From Pythium myriotylum (taxonomy: Eukaryota; Oomycota; Peronosporomycetes; Pythiales; Pythiaceae): DNA of 64,000 bases. The position numbers and the translations under genes are program-made. Location of the stretch: positions 434,001-498,000 of the forward strand of contig JALJCQ010000015.1 in NCBI GenBank assembly GCA_023091665.1, given 5' to 3'. Positions 18,089-29,361 of the stretch are shown in pieces (positions within the stretch are counted from its first letter, which is position 1; each line of letters begins with the position of its first letter). The notes below the pieces were generated by a model. That model searched no databases. It saw only the letters and a program-made list of their open reading frames with translations, and had not been told where the DNA came from.

Positions 18089-21000
18089 TTATTTTCTTTT
18101 TACCCCCGTGCTCTTGGACTGGGCGTTCTCCGTGTCCGGATTGTGGAGCATGAGCAGACAATACGCGTCGAGTGCAGCATACTCGATCTGCGACTTGGTC
18201 AGAGGCCGTTGCTCCCAGTCGCTGCACTGTTGGGTCTTGTCGAGAGGCAAGCCCAGCTCGGCCTCGACTAAGGCACTCAGCCCTGTTTGGCCCGTCGCGA
18301 GATCCACCACGTTCGTCATCTCGTCGGCATCGAAGCACGTCGAATCGGGATAGGAGAGTCGGAGGCGCTGGAGATCTCCGTCGATGCGGAAGCCGAGCTT
18401 GAGGATTGATTCGTTTTCGAACAAAAAACTGAAGAGTTCCTCGAGGTCATCGATATCGAGCGCGAGCAAGTCGAGGAGAAACACGTGAGAGTCACAGGCG
18501 ATCTGGAGAAGCGCACAGGGAGTGAATAATGCACCATCTTCTTTGTTTTTGTCGGAAGCACGTCCGGTGGGCCGCCACTCGGCGTCCAAAGCGACCCGTG
18601 TGACTTGATCATCGTAGACGAGAACCTCGTACGCAAACTGGAGCGAGTCCTCGTCGTCCACGACAATGACTCGGTCCAACGAAATTGGCAGCGTGAGGTA
18701 CAGCTTATCGCTGCCACTGCCAGAGTCGTTGAACTCTACTTCGTGCCTGTCATCATTCGTCAAGCGCATAGAGTGGGCCATCAGCAGCGGAAGGAACTCG
18801 GCTTCGTGTTCGAGTTTCAGTTCAACAATCGCCCGACGTGAAAGTCGCACGTGCCCCTGAGCTTGGTTGTCGTGTCCCAAGCAAACGACTGCACGCAAAA
18901 ATTCCCGCCTCGAGTCGATCGACTGGGCTTGAACGGCCGAATCTCGACTCGGCTTGAAATATTTCAGCACGAAAGCGTCTTGCTCGTGAACGTACAGTTG
19001 GGCGAAAGTCGGCGTTAGGAAAGTGCAGCTCTCCGCTGAACATAGCGCAGGTTGGCCCAGCAAGAACGCGACGATTTTCTCCGTGTTGTTGCCACGATCC
19101 AGCAGTGCACCACCACAGAAGCTCAAAAGTCGGCTCAGTCCTCCGGGGCGATGCACAAGGCCGAGAGCATCGTCGAGTTCCTTGACAACGTGGATATTCA
19201 ACACGTCAAGACTGGCCAGAGCCTCAGAAACGTGGTGGGTCTGGACATCAAATGATGCTGATCCCACGAACCCAAAAAGTTGTTTGGCAAGCTTCCCTTG
19301 GGCGCGGAACGGCATGCTGAGTTTGGGCAACGCGGCAACTGCTCGGATCACAAACAACAGCGGGTCAGCACTCGATCGGATCGCTCGCTCAATCGTCTTG
19401 GACACAGCAGCACGCTGAGCTTTGTCGATAACCGTGGATGTAACCTCGATCACGTGCTGTACAAACATCATCGGGGCATGAGGAGATGCATGGTTCGCCC
19501 AACACTGGATTGCAGCCTCGTTCGACTCGTGGATAAGCTCATTCTTCAGCAGATTGTCGCCTGAAAACTCTGCTTGAAGGGCAGCAACACTTTCGACAAA
19601 CCCCTTTCGGAGATGAAGCATCTTGAGTGCAGGTCGACGTGACTCATTCGAGGAAACACCACCTTCTGATCGGGGAGTTTTGTTGCGCGTGCATTTAAAA
19701 AAAATCTCCCGCAGCAACGATGCATAAACAGGTGTATCAAGGAGCAAGTTTTTGACCTGGAAATCGCGGAGTAAGTCTAACGCAGCTTGAACGTCCGGGC
19801 AATGCAGGCAGCTCTCTAGCACAGCGAGATCCATCACAGCTGTACGATCAAAGCCTTGGCGAACTCCAGCCTCAATTGTTGCCATGACACCTGCTGAATT
19901 CTGGCAGGCAGCACATGATGAGGCAAGCTCATCGAGAAGGACTCGCTTCTGGTCTGCAGAGATGAGCGGTATCTGGTTCAAGACGACGTCAATGCCTTGC
20001 TCGTGGTCGCGACCGTGCATCTTTGCAAGATCAGACTGCATACGAGCCGTAAACACAATTACATCTTCTCGCGCGTAACCCAGCAACTCCACAATGTGGG
20101 CGGCTTTCTTCAACAAGCAGCAGCCTCGAATATACTTTCTATACAGCAGCTGGTCGCGCACAAAATCCTTGGTGGTTGCATCCAGAAACACCTCCCACGC
20201 ATTTTCCTCGTCGTCGCATGCAAGGAAGGTCTCGACGACCGCGGCATACGTTGCGCTGTTTGGAGCGAACTGGGGAAGCGGTTCAACGACCACAACAGAG
20301 CTCTCAGCTTCATCCACTGCATTCTCACCAACGATTGTCGTCAAGGTCCATCCATTTGTGGAGATTTCGCGCATTGCATTGAGGATAACAGCCACGTCGT
20401 CTTTGCGCTTGCGCTTGCGGCATTGGTGGATTAGTGTTTCGAACTCGCTCCTGTAGATGACCATAGATAATGACATCATCTCGTTAGTCCCTGGCACAAA
20501 GAAGACCAAGTTGATTTGTGGCTATCGTACGTGGTGATTCTTGCGCCTTGGAGATATCGCTCAATGATGCGGTCGATTGCGTGGTGCATTACCGCGTGCC
20601 GCGCCGACTCGGAGACGTGTCGAGCGCAGCCCAGGGCGCTCGTACCCCTTGTATACAATGCCATCATCATACTTGTCGCGAGGCGGATGGACTCGACGTC
20701 TTCTTCCGTTATAAATCCCTCCGTCTGCCAGTTCAGAAGCACCTCGTCGGAGTTGTCTATTCGCTGGAGCACACGCTGCAGCGCTCGCAAGATTGGCTGC
20801 TGGTGCTTCCAGTCCACTCCAGCCTCGCTCATTCGTCGAAGGATTCGAGTGGCGACCTCTCCATTACGCCGCTTGGCGCACAGCTCAATGGTTCGGACGT
20901 AGAGCGAGTCGTCGAATACACCATCGCGTCGAGCGTCGTCCATCAACTCGAGACATCTCTCCACGGGAATCTCTTCCGAGAACCCGATCGCTCGGATCAC

Positions 21001-21679
21001 AGTGAGAAACACCACGAGATTGGGTCGCGAGGTGGCGCTGGACGCCCGCATCTCTTCATATCGCTGCACGAGCCAGCAAACCAGCCATTAGGCCAAGTCT
21101 GTCGCAGTTCCACCGCAACAATCGCCCTACCTGAAATGCGCCAGCCACATCTCGGCTTCGAGCCACGACGTCGATCAACGCCGTGTAGGCAAACACATCT
21201 GGCGTGTACCCGAAAGACTTGAGCATCTCAATCGCACGCTCCGCCTCCGCTCTGGAACTGGCGCGCTGTGCCGATGTGACGATCGTGTTGAGCGCGTAGG
21301 TCGCATCGAGCTGCGGCTGCGACGCGATCCCCAACGCACTGTCCCCACTCCGCTTGAGCTGCTCCATCCACGCGACGAATGCAAACGCCTTCTCGATCGC
21401 AACGTCGTTGCGCTGTCCGCTCTTGCGCACGCCCGTCTTCATCCATCTACGCGCACGACAGCAAACTCGATCTAAGTCACGCCACCACAATGTACCCATC
21501 TCGTGAGGAGCTCACTTGAAAATGGGCTTGACAAACGCGCGCGTCTCGACAGCCGCGCCGCGCTGCAGCTCCGCGACCAATTCTCTCGTGATTTCTTCCT
21601 TTCGCCAGTCGAATTCCATCGCGTTTGGCGTCGCGACAGCGCCACACGACGCGGTAGTCGGCTGCTGGTCAATGCTCAT
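18089..21679 (-). CDS. PPR-repeat protein fused to a DEDDy 3'-5' exonuclease, 1124 aa
   Basis: Exons 21679-21516, 21446-21131, 21063-20531 and 20450-18089; introns of 69, 67 and 80 nt (donors GTGAGC, GTAGGG, GTACGA; acceptors TAG, CAG, CAG, one with an ACTAAC branch site); phases agree. Residues about 100-260 carry pentatricopeptide-type helix pairs (GYTPDVFAYTALIDVVARS); intron 2 lies inside a repeat. A long alpha-helical middle follows. The C-terminus (about 945-1110) is an RNase D/WRN/Mut7-like exonuclease domain: Exo I LDAEW, Exo II-like GFRIDGDLQRL and Exo III EYAALDAY, the Tyr marking the DEDDy subtype. PPR tracts usually bind organellar RNA, so organelle RNA trimming is plausible, but no clear mitochondrial presequence is visible. 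Shares a 236-bp divergent promoter with the PHD gene. Confidence 0.85.
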
Positions 21680-21915
21680 GGAGCTCTTGGGATTGAGATC
21701 CGCAATCAGTTCGATGGACAGCTTAGTGTCATGTCCTTCTACTGAGGTAATACAGAATGAAGGTCGTTGGGCCGCTTTCCGCGAATGTTCCAAACGGATT
21801 CAGTTAAGAACTCTTTGGTTTGTTAAGAACATATTTGGAGGTTGAAGTGAGGAGTGACGGTCTAGTGGTGGGAAGCCCCCATCGATCTCTTTAGCCCTAC
21901 GACGGACGATCGAAT

Positions 21916-23999
21916 ATGCCGCGCTCGTCGCGCGACGATTTCCCGGTCAACGCGTTCGCGTTGCTGCCAGCGAGCGTTCTGAGCGATAGCGGCGTCTCGG
22001 ACGAGCAGAATGAGCCCTCGTCGGGCTCGAAAGACCCGCGGGAAGACGAGCTACGAGCCGTTGAAGTCACCGCGACAACCTCGAGCGAGAACCCGATGAC
22101 GCTGCTCAAGCTGAATCTCTCGCACACAGAGCTGCGAAACACGGTTGAGTTGCTCTACCGAGCGATCCACTCGCTCGAGAGCGAGAACGGAGCGCTTATG
22201 CGCGAGAACGCGAGGCTCAGCGAGGCTGAGAAACGCGCAAAGACGCAAGTCAAGACGACGGAGGAGAAAGCTCGCGAGAAACTCCAAGCGTACGAGCACG
22301 AGAACTTACAACTGGGGCAAAGAGTCAGAGAAGTAGAGAAGAACGAGGTGGGTGAATGCCTGTTTTTTGTTGTCTTGCTGTCAGGGCTTTATGTGTGTTG
22401 AACGAAGGAACAATATCGGTCCGAGATGGCTGAGCTGGAAGTCAAGCTGAGTGAGCGCGACACGGTTATCGCCACTCTGCAGAAAAGAATACAAGATCTA
22501 GAAGAAGAACAGCATAGGGCTAACGACGTTGTCCGTCAAGAAATGGAAGTGCGCCAGCTCGTGGAGTTATGGTCGTCGAAGGAGCGATCAGTTGCCGAGA
22601 ACACGGTCTGACATCTGTGCCAATGTTTCCTTCTGTCACTGACTGACCAAATCCTTGCGTGTACACGTGTAGAGCCACTTACGTGAAGCAACGTCTGCTG
22701 TTCAGCGCCTCAGCGAGCACCTGCAAAGTCAACTTCAAGAAGGTAGTGGCGTTGAAACTTCTGTGCCCTTTGGCCTAACTGAGGTTGGTTCGTATTGTCT
22801 GTTTAGTAAAGACCACTCTGATCAGCACTGAAGAGGTACGATGGTGGGATCGGTTCAATGGAGCCCATGGCTGACGTGCAAACTTGAGCAATCAGGAATA
22901 CGACAACTTCCGGACCTATCTTGCTGAGCACGAGTGCAACAAGAACCCACGTTTCTTCCCCGCTAACCACGGCCAACTTCCGACAGAGGACATCCTCAAA
23001 CTGCAAAATCAAGCTCGTGAAGGTGAACAGAGGCAGCTCGAGCAATCGACAGAAATACACACCCTTCAGACAAGATGCCGCGAATACGAGAAGAGCATTA
23101 AAGTCTTGAGATCCCAGTTAGGTCGTGAGCGAGAGAAGAATGAACTGAACAAGTCGCTCATCGCAAAGTACGAGGCTTCCGCTTCTGACGGTACCCAAAC
23201 GATCGCAGAGCTTCAAGAATCTCTCATGAAGTTGTGCAATCAACTGGCACAAGAAAGGAAGGAGTTTGGGGCCCAGCTGAGCGAGCTAATCCGCACTTCG
23301 GCGAGTGAGAAGGGTTCAATGGAGCTGACTATCATTGATCTCGGCAATCAGCTGCGGAAAAAAAGTCAGGATGTGGAAGATGCAAAGATCTCTGCTTCTT
23401 CTAGGCCATGCGAGTTGTGCAACGATCGGATGGCGGCAGAGATGGCGCAACAATCTAAAAAAGTGCCGGAAGAAGTTAGCCCTGCTTCTATTACGTGCTC
23501 TCCGGTACCAACACCCCGGCAAGGAGGGCAAACATCTCGGGAAGACCATGGTAAATCTGGGCTGAATCTGCCCATGCGAACTGAGATTGAGGACGTCATC
23601 GAAAACTCTGATTCTGACCTGGACACAAAATCTAAGAAGCTTATCGGTCGATCAACGTCACATAATCGAGTAGCAGGAAAAACTCCAGGTTCGTGCCGGC
23701 TGTGTAACGAAGAACCATTCGGGTTCATGGTACGGTGCCAGAAGTGCAAGGATGCTTTCCACGCGGGTTGTGCAAAGAATAGCATACCAGGAACGAAGAA
23801 ACGCCTTGGTCACATCTTCAAGTGCAATAACTGCGTCCCACAGCGACCAGCAAAAGTGCAGCGAAGTGGAGCAGATCGAGATATTTCCAAAAATGCAGAA
23901 GAGAGTGCACCGCAACCAAGGAATCAACCCTCCGCGTTGGTGGTCACACCCAGTCGCTCGGTGGTTGTAGCTAGACCAACAACCAGCGAAACTGATTGA
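21916..23999 (+). CDS. Coiled-coil protein with C-terminal PHD finger, 610 aa
   Basis: Five exons: 21916-22347, 22408-22605, 22673-22742, 22807-22835 and 22896-23999. Introns of 60-67 nt (donors GTGGGT, GTCTGA, GTAGTG, GTACGA). The second donor (GTCTGA) and the first acceptor (AAG) are non-optimal, but both keep the coiled-coil frame. Residues 60-410 are almost continuous heptad-rich helix. Near 508-557 a Cys4-His-Cys3 PHD finger is visible (CRLCNEEPFG, VRCQKCKDAFHAGC, then CNNC). PHD fingers typically read histone H3 tails, so the protein is likely nuclear and chromatin-associated, dimerising through the coiled coil. It sits next to ARP6 and a chromodomain gene. No orthologue is assigned. 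Confidence 0.8.
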
Positions 24000-24212
24000 T
24001 TCATCCAGGTTGCTGCCATTATTGGTATCGCTTGAAGCAGATATTGCTGCCGTGTTCCTCGTACTCCTTTTTTGACACACTTCTTGACGTCGCATTGTCG
24101 CTTGACGCGAAGAGAGCGCAGCCTTCGACTGCTGATAGTACAGGGCTACACCGATGCAGATTCAGTTCAAGTGAGATTGTAACATGATACGATATATCAT
24201 CAGTTGCGGCAC

Positions 24213-25510
24213 TTACTCGCTCGGTGTGTGAATCCGAATTTCGTACTCTTGTGGAACGAGAGGCCTAAGATCACTTTCGAGCCGCTCACGGAAGTGACGG
24301 AACTTCGTGTTCCCACCAACGAGAAGGATATTCTCCAGTAGCGTCCCACGGACATCAACTGGGCACGCATTGACCGACTGCATCACTGTCTCTGCAAGGC
24401 CAGCTTGATCGATACCGATATCAGACGGATGGAACAACACTTCTGGGACCGATACCATTTCCACGCCCATTTCCAGAGCCTGCTCATCATCATCATCCCC
24501 ACGTTGCCCCGGAGTTTCTGGTCGCAATCGTCCATTAAACGTTCGAACAAAATCTGGCAGTATCCAGTGTTTCCTTGACGCGCGATCTGAGTTGTATCGA
24601 GTCATGTCCCCGTGGAAATCGAGTGAGCAATAGCACAGATTCTCCTTGAGCTCGTTGATGACCATCGATTCGTCCATCACATTCCACTGTCGGAACGAAA
24701 CGATCTCCTTTAAGTAGTTGGTCAACAGCTTCCCACCAACATTGATCCGCTTGACGGCTGACTGCACCACCTTCCCGTCGATGAGAGGAACGACGTGTGT
24801 GAATGAGAAGCCCGAGTCGATAACGAGCTGGCAGGAGGATCTGTGGAACGACCTCCAATCATCTCCCTCCTCGACCGCTGGGTCTACATGTGATAAATCG
24901 CTGTCGTGCCGTGTGCGCTTGGGCGATGGCTGGGCTTGAGCATCGCTCGAGGCCTTCTGTCGAGTGTACTCGGCGTATGTGAGCACGGCCATCTCGGCGG
25001 CGCTGACTCGTGTGTGCGCAGCGAACCCAAACTCTTCAAACACGACCTGGTCCATCGTCTCGCTCAGCGCTGTGGGTGCAAAGAGTGGTGCAGTCGCCAC
25101 GAGCGCATGCTCGTGCGGATCGACGTGGAGCATCTTGCTCGAGAACAAATGGGACCAGAGATCCGTCTCGATGTTCCAGTTGACACAATAGCCCCTGCGT
25201 GCAGCAGGCGTCAGTCTCCATTGCAGCCAATACGCCCAATACAGCGCACGACGCACCTCTCCACAGGACGCATGTAGTGCAGTTTGGCTCGCTGCCGCTC
25301 TTTCTCGAGCAGCTCTTTGCCCATGAGCGGCGAGGCGTTGTTCGTCGCGCCGACCGTCGCGACCTGGTTCGCCAGCGTGACGACCGACGCGCCGGCCGTT
25401 TCGCCAGTCGATAGCGCGTGCTTCCCGGGCTTGTGGCTCGCGCCGGCGACGCGCGTGGCCTTGAGCGTCGCGCCGCCGACGTCCAGCGCGATGACCGGAA
25501 GAGGCGCCAT
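24213..25510 (-). CDS. ARP6: Actin-related protein 6 (SWR1/SRCAP chromatin-remodelling subunit), 411 aa
   Basis: Two exons, 25510-25257 and 25194-24213, with a 62-nt intron (GTGCGT...CACGCAG). Splicing yields MRPVERGYCVNWNIETDLW, matching the ARP6-characteristic block before the second actin subdomain. Other actin-fold landmarks are the N-terminal phosphate loop (VIALDVGGATLKA), the DSGFSFTHVVPL motif and the C-terminal ILLVGGNTKF. Length is close to the family (about 400 aa). ARP6 is a nuclear ARP that, in the SWR1-type complex, helps exchange H2A for H2A.Z. An acidic insert (about residues 205-230) and another near 345 are expansions relative to canonical actin. Divergent from the chromodomain gene. 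Confidence 0.9.
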
Positions 25511-25763
25511 TTCCCGTCGAGTGGATCAGGGATATATCGGCCTCAATACAGGTCCATTTTACACTTTTCTTGCAATTTTTTTGTCTATATATGTTATATT
25601 GAATGTGTAGATGCACCAATTTTGTAAATGTGGGCAAGAAGCTTGAAGCCCAGGAGCATTCCTGTTGGGCGACGAGGTGTCCATCAAGGGAAACTCGCTG
25701 CCCGACTTGCTCGCTGCGCGTCGCCCGAGCGCGTGCACATCGTCGGATCGCGTGCGGAGAAGA

Positions 25764-27243
25764 ATGGCGCTGCCGAGCGGCGTCGATGGAGTGTCTGGCG
25801 GCGCCGTGGCGCTCGAGGAAGCCTTCGAACCGGCCGCGAAGAAGCTGTAGGTTTCCCTTTGCACGTACTACTACTTACTCGTCTCGTGGAGAACGAACTC
25901 ACACTGTGGCGGTATGCGATAGAACGGATCTGTGGATGGAGATCTCGGATGTGCAGTGCGCGCTCAGTCGCGCGGCGCAGACGGGCGAGTCGGTGCTGGC
26001 CGACGTGAAGCGCCTGGACGATCTCATCTTCAGCAGCGTCGAGACCATGGACGAGCTCTTCACGACTGTGCGCGAGGACCTGAAGAGACGCAAGGCCAGC
26101 GCGAATGCACCGCCGGCGTGTCTCCCTGTGAACGCACTTGACGCGTATCTCGCAGGCGCGGCCGAGTTGCCGCCGGCGACTGCCAGTCGCGGAGTCCAGA
26201 CCGAGCCACTCGCTCCGCCTGTCGTTCCCACACCAGTCGTGACCAAAGTCTCGCTGTCATCGATCGAAACCTTCGATCTGTTACGGGGCCTAACGTCGAA
26301 AGCCAAGCCGAAGCTGGAGGTCAAGACCGAGGCGCCTGTTCCGTCGCAGTCCAAGAAGCGGACGCGATCTCCCGCGTCCTCGGATTCAGGCGAGACGAAG
26401 AAGAAGGACTCCAAAAAGTCTGGTGCGATGGGCACCACGGGTCCGCGTCCTATTGCTGTTCGCGGTGATCGAATGCGGCTGTCCCAGCGCGAGTACCAAG
26501 TCGAGTTTGAAGGCCTCGATTCGTTGGTTTGGGTCGTGTGTCGACGGGCGACTCCAGACGTGAAGGCACTGATCCATAAGTACAACGATACAAGGAAAGC
26601 TGAGCGGCGGCGACAGCAGCGCCAAGCTGCTCTTCAGGGCGACGTCACCGACGAAGACGGCGAGAACGTGGATGATGGTATTTATATCGTCGAAAAGATT
26701 GTTGACCATCGCATCCGCTTCGGCAAGAAACAATATCTTGTGAAGTGGGATGGTTACGACACTGACGAAAACACATGGGAGCCAGCAACGAAGCTCCGTT
26801 CCGAGGTTCGCCATATCGTGGACGAGTATGAACGTGAGCGTGCCAAGGCAGCGAGTCTTCAAAGCAAAGGTGACAGCAACACTCAGTCATCCGTGAACAT
26901 CTCGTCTTCCTCGTCGCATACATCCTCGGTAATTGTTGGAAGGCAAACGACGGTCAAGAAGGGATATGGAAGGCCGTCTGATCCAAGTGTGTTGAGAAAG
27001 AGCGTTTTGAAGAAGACTGCACCACCGGCAGGCGTCACGAATATGCTCAAGGCTTCTGGTAAGATCCCAAAGATCCAGTTCGCGTCAAGTTTCAATATCG
27101 ACGATGACGAAGAGGACAGTGACATTGCGAGGCTCGCCGCCAGCGAGGAGGACGATGACAGTCTCGATGAGTACTTTGATGTCCCCGAGAAACCTTCTGG
27201 AAAAGCTGTCTGTTTCCAAGAGCTGTCTCCCCAAGTGGAGTAG
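25764..27243 (+). CDS. Chromodomain protein, 467 aa
   Basis: Two exons, 25764-25846 and 25923-27243; the 76-nt intron (GTAGGT...GATAG) joins a short N-terminus (MALPSGVDGVSGG) to a helical segment. A canonical chromodomain lies near residues 282-335 (YIVEKIVDHRIRFGKKQYLV, then WDGYDTDENTWEP), with the aromatic cage residues expected for methyl-lysine binding. The preceding block with REYQVEFEGLDSLVWVV (about 205-250) may be a second, degenerate chromodomain. The C-terminus is Ser-rich and acidic. A histone-methylation reader is the likely role. The long reading frame opening at 25603 in the exon-2 frame is probably not all coding. Confidence 0.8.
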
Positions 27244-27869
27244 GATACGGTAATTAGTTGGAGTGGAGTCGTTGGAACAAGCGAGGGTCTATTGCTGCAT
27301 GCTGAACACGGACGATCATTTCCTCATGGAAGAGCTCTTGCATTTTGTATCCTAGCGTCCCGTACGGTCAATTGCTTCACAAAAGAAGTATAGCGTGCCA
27401 CTAATCACTGAAACAAGTTAACCGTCGTTGTCGAAGGGAAAGCGTTGTGCCGATGAACGTTTTGTGACGGGCCCAATTTGCTGACACCCAAGATACGGAA
27501 CACATTTCGTCTGTAATTTACTTCGTAAGTTACGGCAATTTTTCATATTTTCCTCCCTCACTTGATTGAGGGGACCCTCGTAAAACACGACTTGTTTTGA
27601 GTGTCAACGCAAAATGCGACTTCTCTCCAACGAGAGGTTTCGCTCTGTTGGCTTCTCGTATCGCTGGTTTCAATGCTTCTGCAATGCGTGGTTTGTCCAA
27701 CACGCTCAATCGATCCTGTAAACGTTAAAGTGTCCGTGGCAATTGTGGAGACTTTTTCTAATCGAGGCTTCGAGATTAACTGAGCGAATCAACATTTTTT
27801 TCATTCGCTGACGACAGATACGATTGCTCTCACTTAAAGGAAGTGGCTCCACAGTACCCGCCCGCATTC
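27244..27869. other. Convergent intergenic region
   Basis: 626 bp between the 3' ends of the chromodomain gene and a GIN-type gene. It is AT-richer than the flanks. I see no convincing coding frame, RNA gene or repeat. Its length for a 3'-3' spacer is unusual here, where most are 40-210 bp. Confidence 0.5.
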
Positions 27870-29225
27870 TTAAAGCTTGTGGTACTGGTGGCGACGGCGA
27901 CGGGTGTAGTACTTGAATACGACAAATCCAAACACCATCCCCGCCTCAACGATGAAGGCTGCTCCGCTCAAGAAGCTTGTAGCGTCCCCTCCCATTTGCA
28001 CATGATGGGTAAGGAACTGGGCGACGGTAGCGTGGTCGAATGTGTCGAGTTCAAGCGCGTAGAGAACTGTTGGGCCACTGCTCTGCGTGGACGCCGACGT
28101 CTTCACCACAATGTAGACAGGTTGGTTCGCAGGAACGTCGTGGATCTCGTACTCCTTGAAATTATTCTTCTTGGTCGCCTTGGCCACCTCCTTGCCTTGC
28201 TTGTGGCTCGCGCCGTAGTCGAAAAGACTGGATGCAGTGATGTTGCGAGGCGTAGCTCCGTAGTAGCGGATGTCACCACGGAAGAACGAAGCGACTGTGA
28301 GGTTATCAGTGGTCTGAACGAGGATATCTCCACTTCCCACGAGGTTCACGAAAGTGTTGACACAAACGATCGACGCGGTCGAGACGTCACCCGAGCCCAC
28401 AACGACCACATTCTGCTCCTGGCACTTCCCGGCGTGCGAGTATGTGATATCGCCCGAGCCAGCAATGACCGACGACAGATTGAAGGTCGTGAGGTTCCCA
28501 CTCTGCACAAACACGTCGCCTGAGCCTGCAATCAGAGACGCCAGCGTCCCATCAACGTTCGTCTCGTCGGCGACCACAGCAACGTCACCACTGCCAGCGA
28601 GCGCGATCTCGACTGAATCCTGGACTGAAATGCTCTTGGCCAACAGCTGAATATCTCCTGATCCAGTCAGCGTGACACCGAGCGACCCAATGACAAAATC
28701 TGAGCTCGCCGAGCCTGCAAAAAAATCCCCAGATCCCACGAGATCCAAACCGAGCACAGCAGCTGTATCGTTCTGAACGAGCACGTCGTCGCCGACGATA
28801 ATGTCCGAGCTCCAGGCCATGCTCACGTTCTGGATCGCCTGCTTGGCTGCGACGTACACGTGCGTGAGCAGATACCCGCGGCCTTCGAACGCTTCGTTCT
28901 TGAAGCGAATCTGGATGGCGCTGGTGTCTTTCTCCTGATCTGAGACTTCGATGGCGTTCAGCAGCGCACTGTCGTCACCACTGACGACGACTTTGGCGAC
29001 GACGTCGCTCCCATTCGCCGCGAGCGATGCGTCGTGCTGCACAAACACGCGGCCCATCGACCGCACCGACAGGCTGTCGAGAGGACTCGCACCGGCGATC
29101 GTCCAGGTCTTGGTGACTTCTTCATGCGGTCCACGCGGTTGCGCGACGGCCTCCGCGGGCGTCGACGAGATCGTCCAGGCGCGTGCAGAGCCGAGCGCGG
29201 CGGCGAGCAGAGGCAGCAGCTTCAT
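27870..29225 (-). CDS. GIN-type surface protein with YHKL tail, 451 aa
   Basis: The ATG at 29225 gives the signal peptide MKLLPLLAAALGSARAW; the frame is open further upstream but without coding character. The first block shares TKTWTIAG and GRVFVQHD with its paralogues, then come solenoid repeats built on GSGD (GSGDFFAGS, GSGDIQLLA, GSGDVAVVA, GSGDVFVQS, GSGDITYS, GSGDVSTAS, GSGDILVQT). A Cys pair (GKCQEQ, IVCVN) probably forms a disulphide. After a conserved membrane-proximal domain comes a membrane helix and the tail KYYTRRRRHQYHKL, with Tyr-x-x-Leu exactly at the C-terminus. First of five family members in this cluster, followed by two M96-like genes. Confidence 0.85.
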   Translation of the reverse strand: MKLLPLLAAALGSARAWTISSTPAEAVAQPRGPHEEVTKTWTIAGASPLDSLSVRSMGRVFVQHDASLAANGSDVVAKVVVSGDDSALLNAIEVSDQEKDTSAIQIRFKNEAFEGRGYLLTHVYVAAKQAIQNVSMAWSSDIIVGDDVLVQNDTAAVLGLDLVGSGDFFAGSASSDFVIGSLGVTLTGSGDIQLLAKSISVQDSVEIALAGSGDVAVVADETNVDGTLASLIAGSGDVFVQSGNLTTFNLSSVIAGSGDITYSHAGKCQEQNVVVVGSGDVSTASIVCVNTFVNLVGSGDILVQTTDNLTVASFFRGDIRYYGATPRNITASSLFDYGASHKQGKEVAKATKKNNFKEYEIHDVPANQPVYIVVKTSASTQSSGPTVLYALELDTFDHATVAQFLTHHVQMGGDATSFLSGAAFIVEAGMVFGFVVFKYYTRRRRHQYHKL

Positions 29226-29361
29226 GGCGTGGGGCTTCTGGGTTCTGGATTTTTGTGGCGGAGCTCCTCGTATCAGAGTGACGGTACTGACTAGCAAGAG
29301 TGATGGTTCAAATCTGTGACGTGTGAACAAGAGCTCCTCACGAGCAAGATCTTCATAGCGT

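Noticed and set aside
25603..25922. N-terminal extension of the chromodomain frame
   Set aside because: Cys/Arg-rich, unlike the rest; splicing from 25846 to 25923 gives a sensible N-terminus with proper ATG and intron signals.
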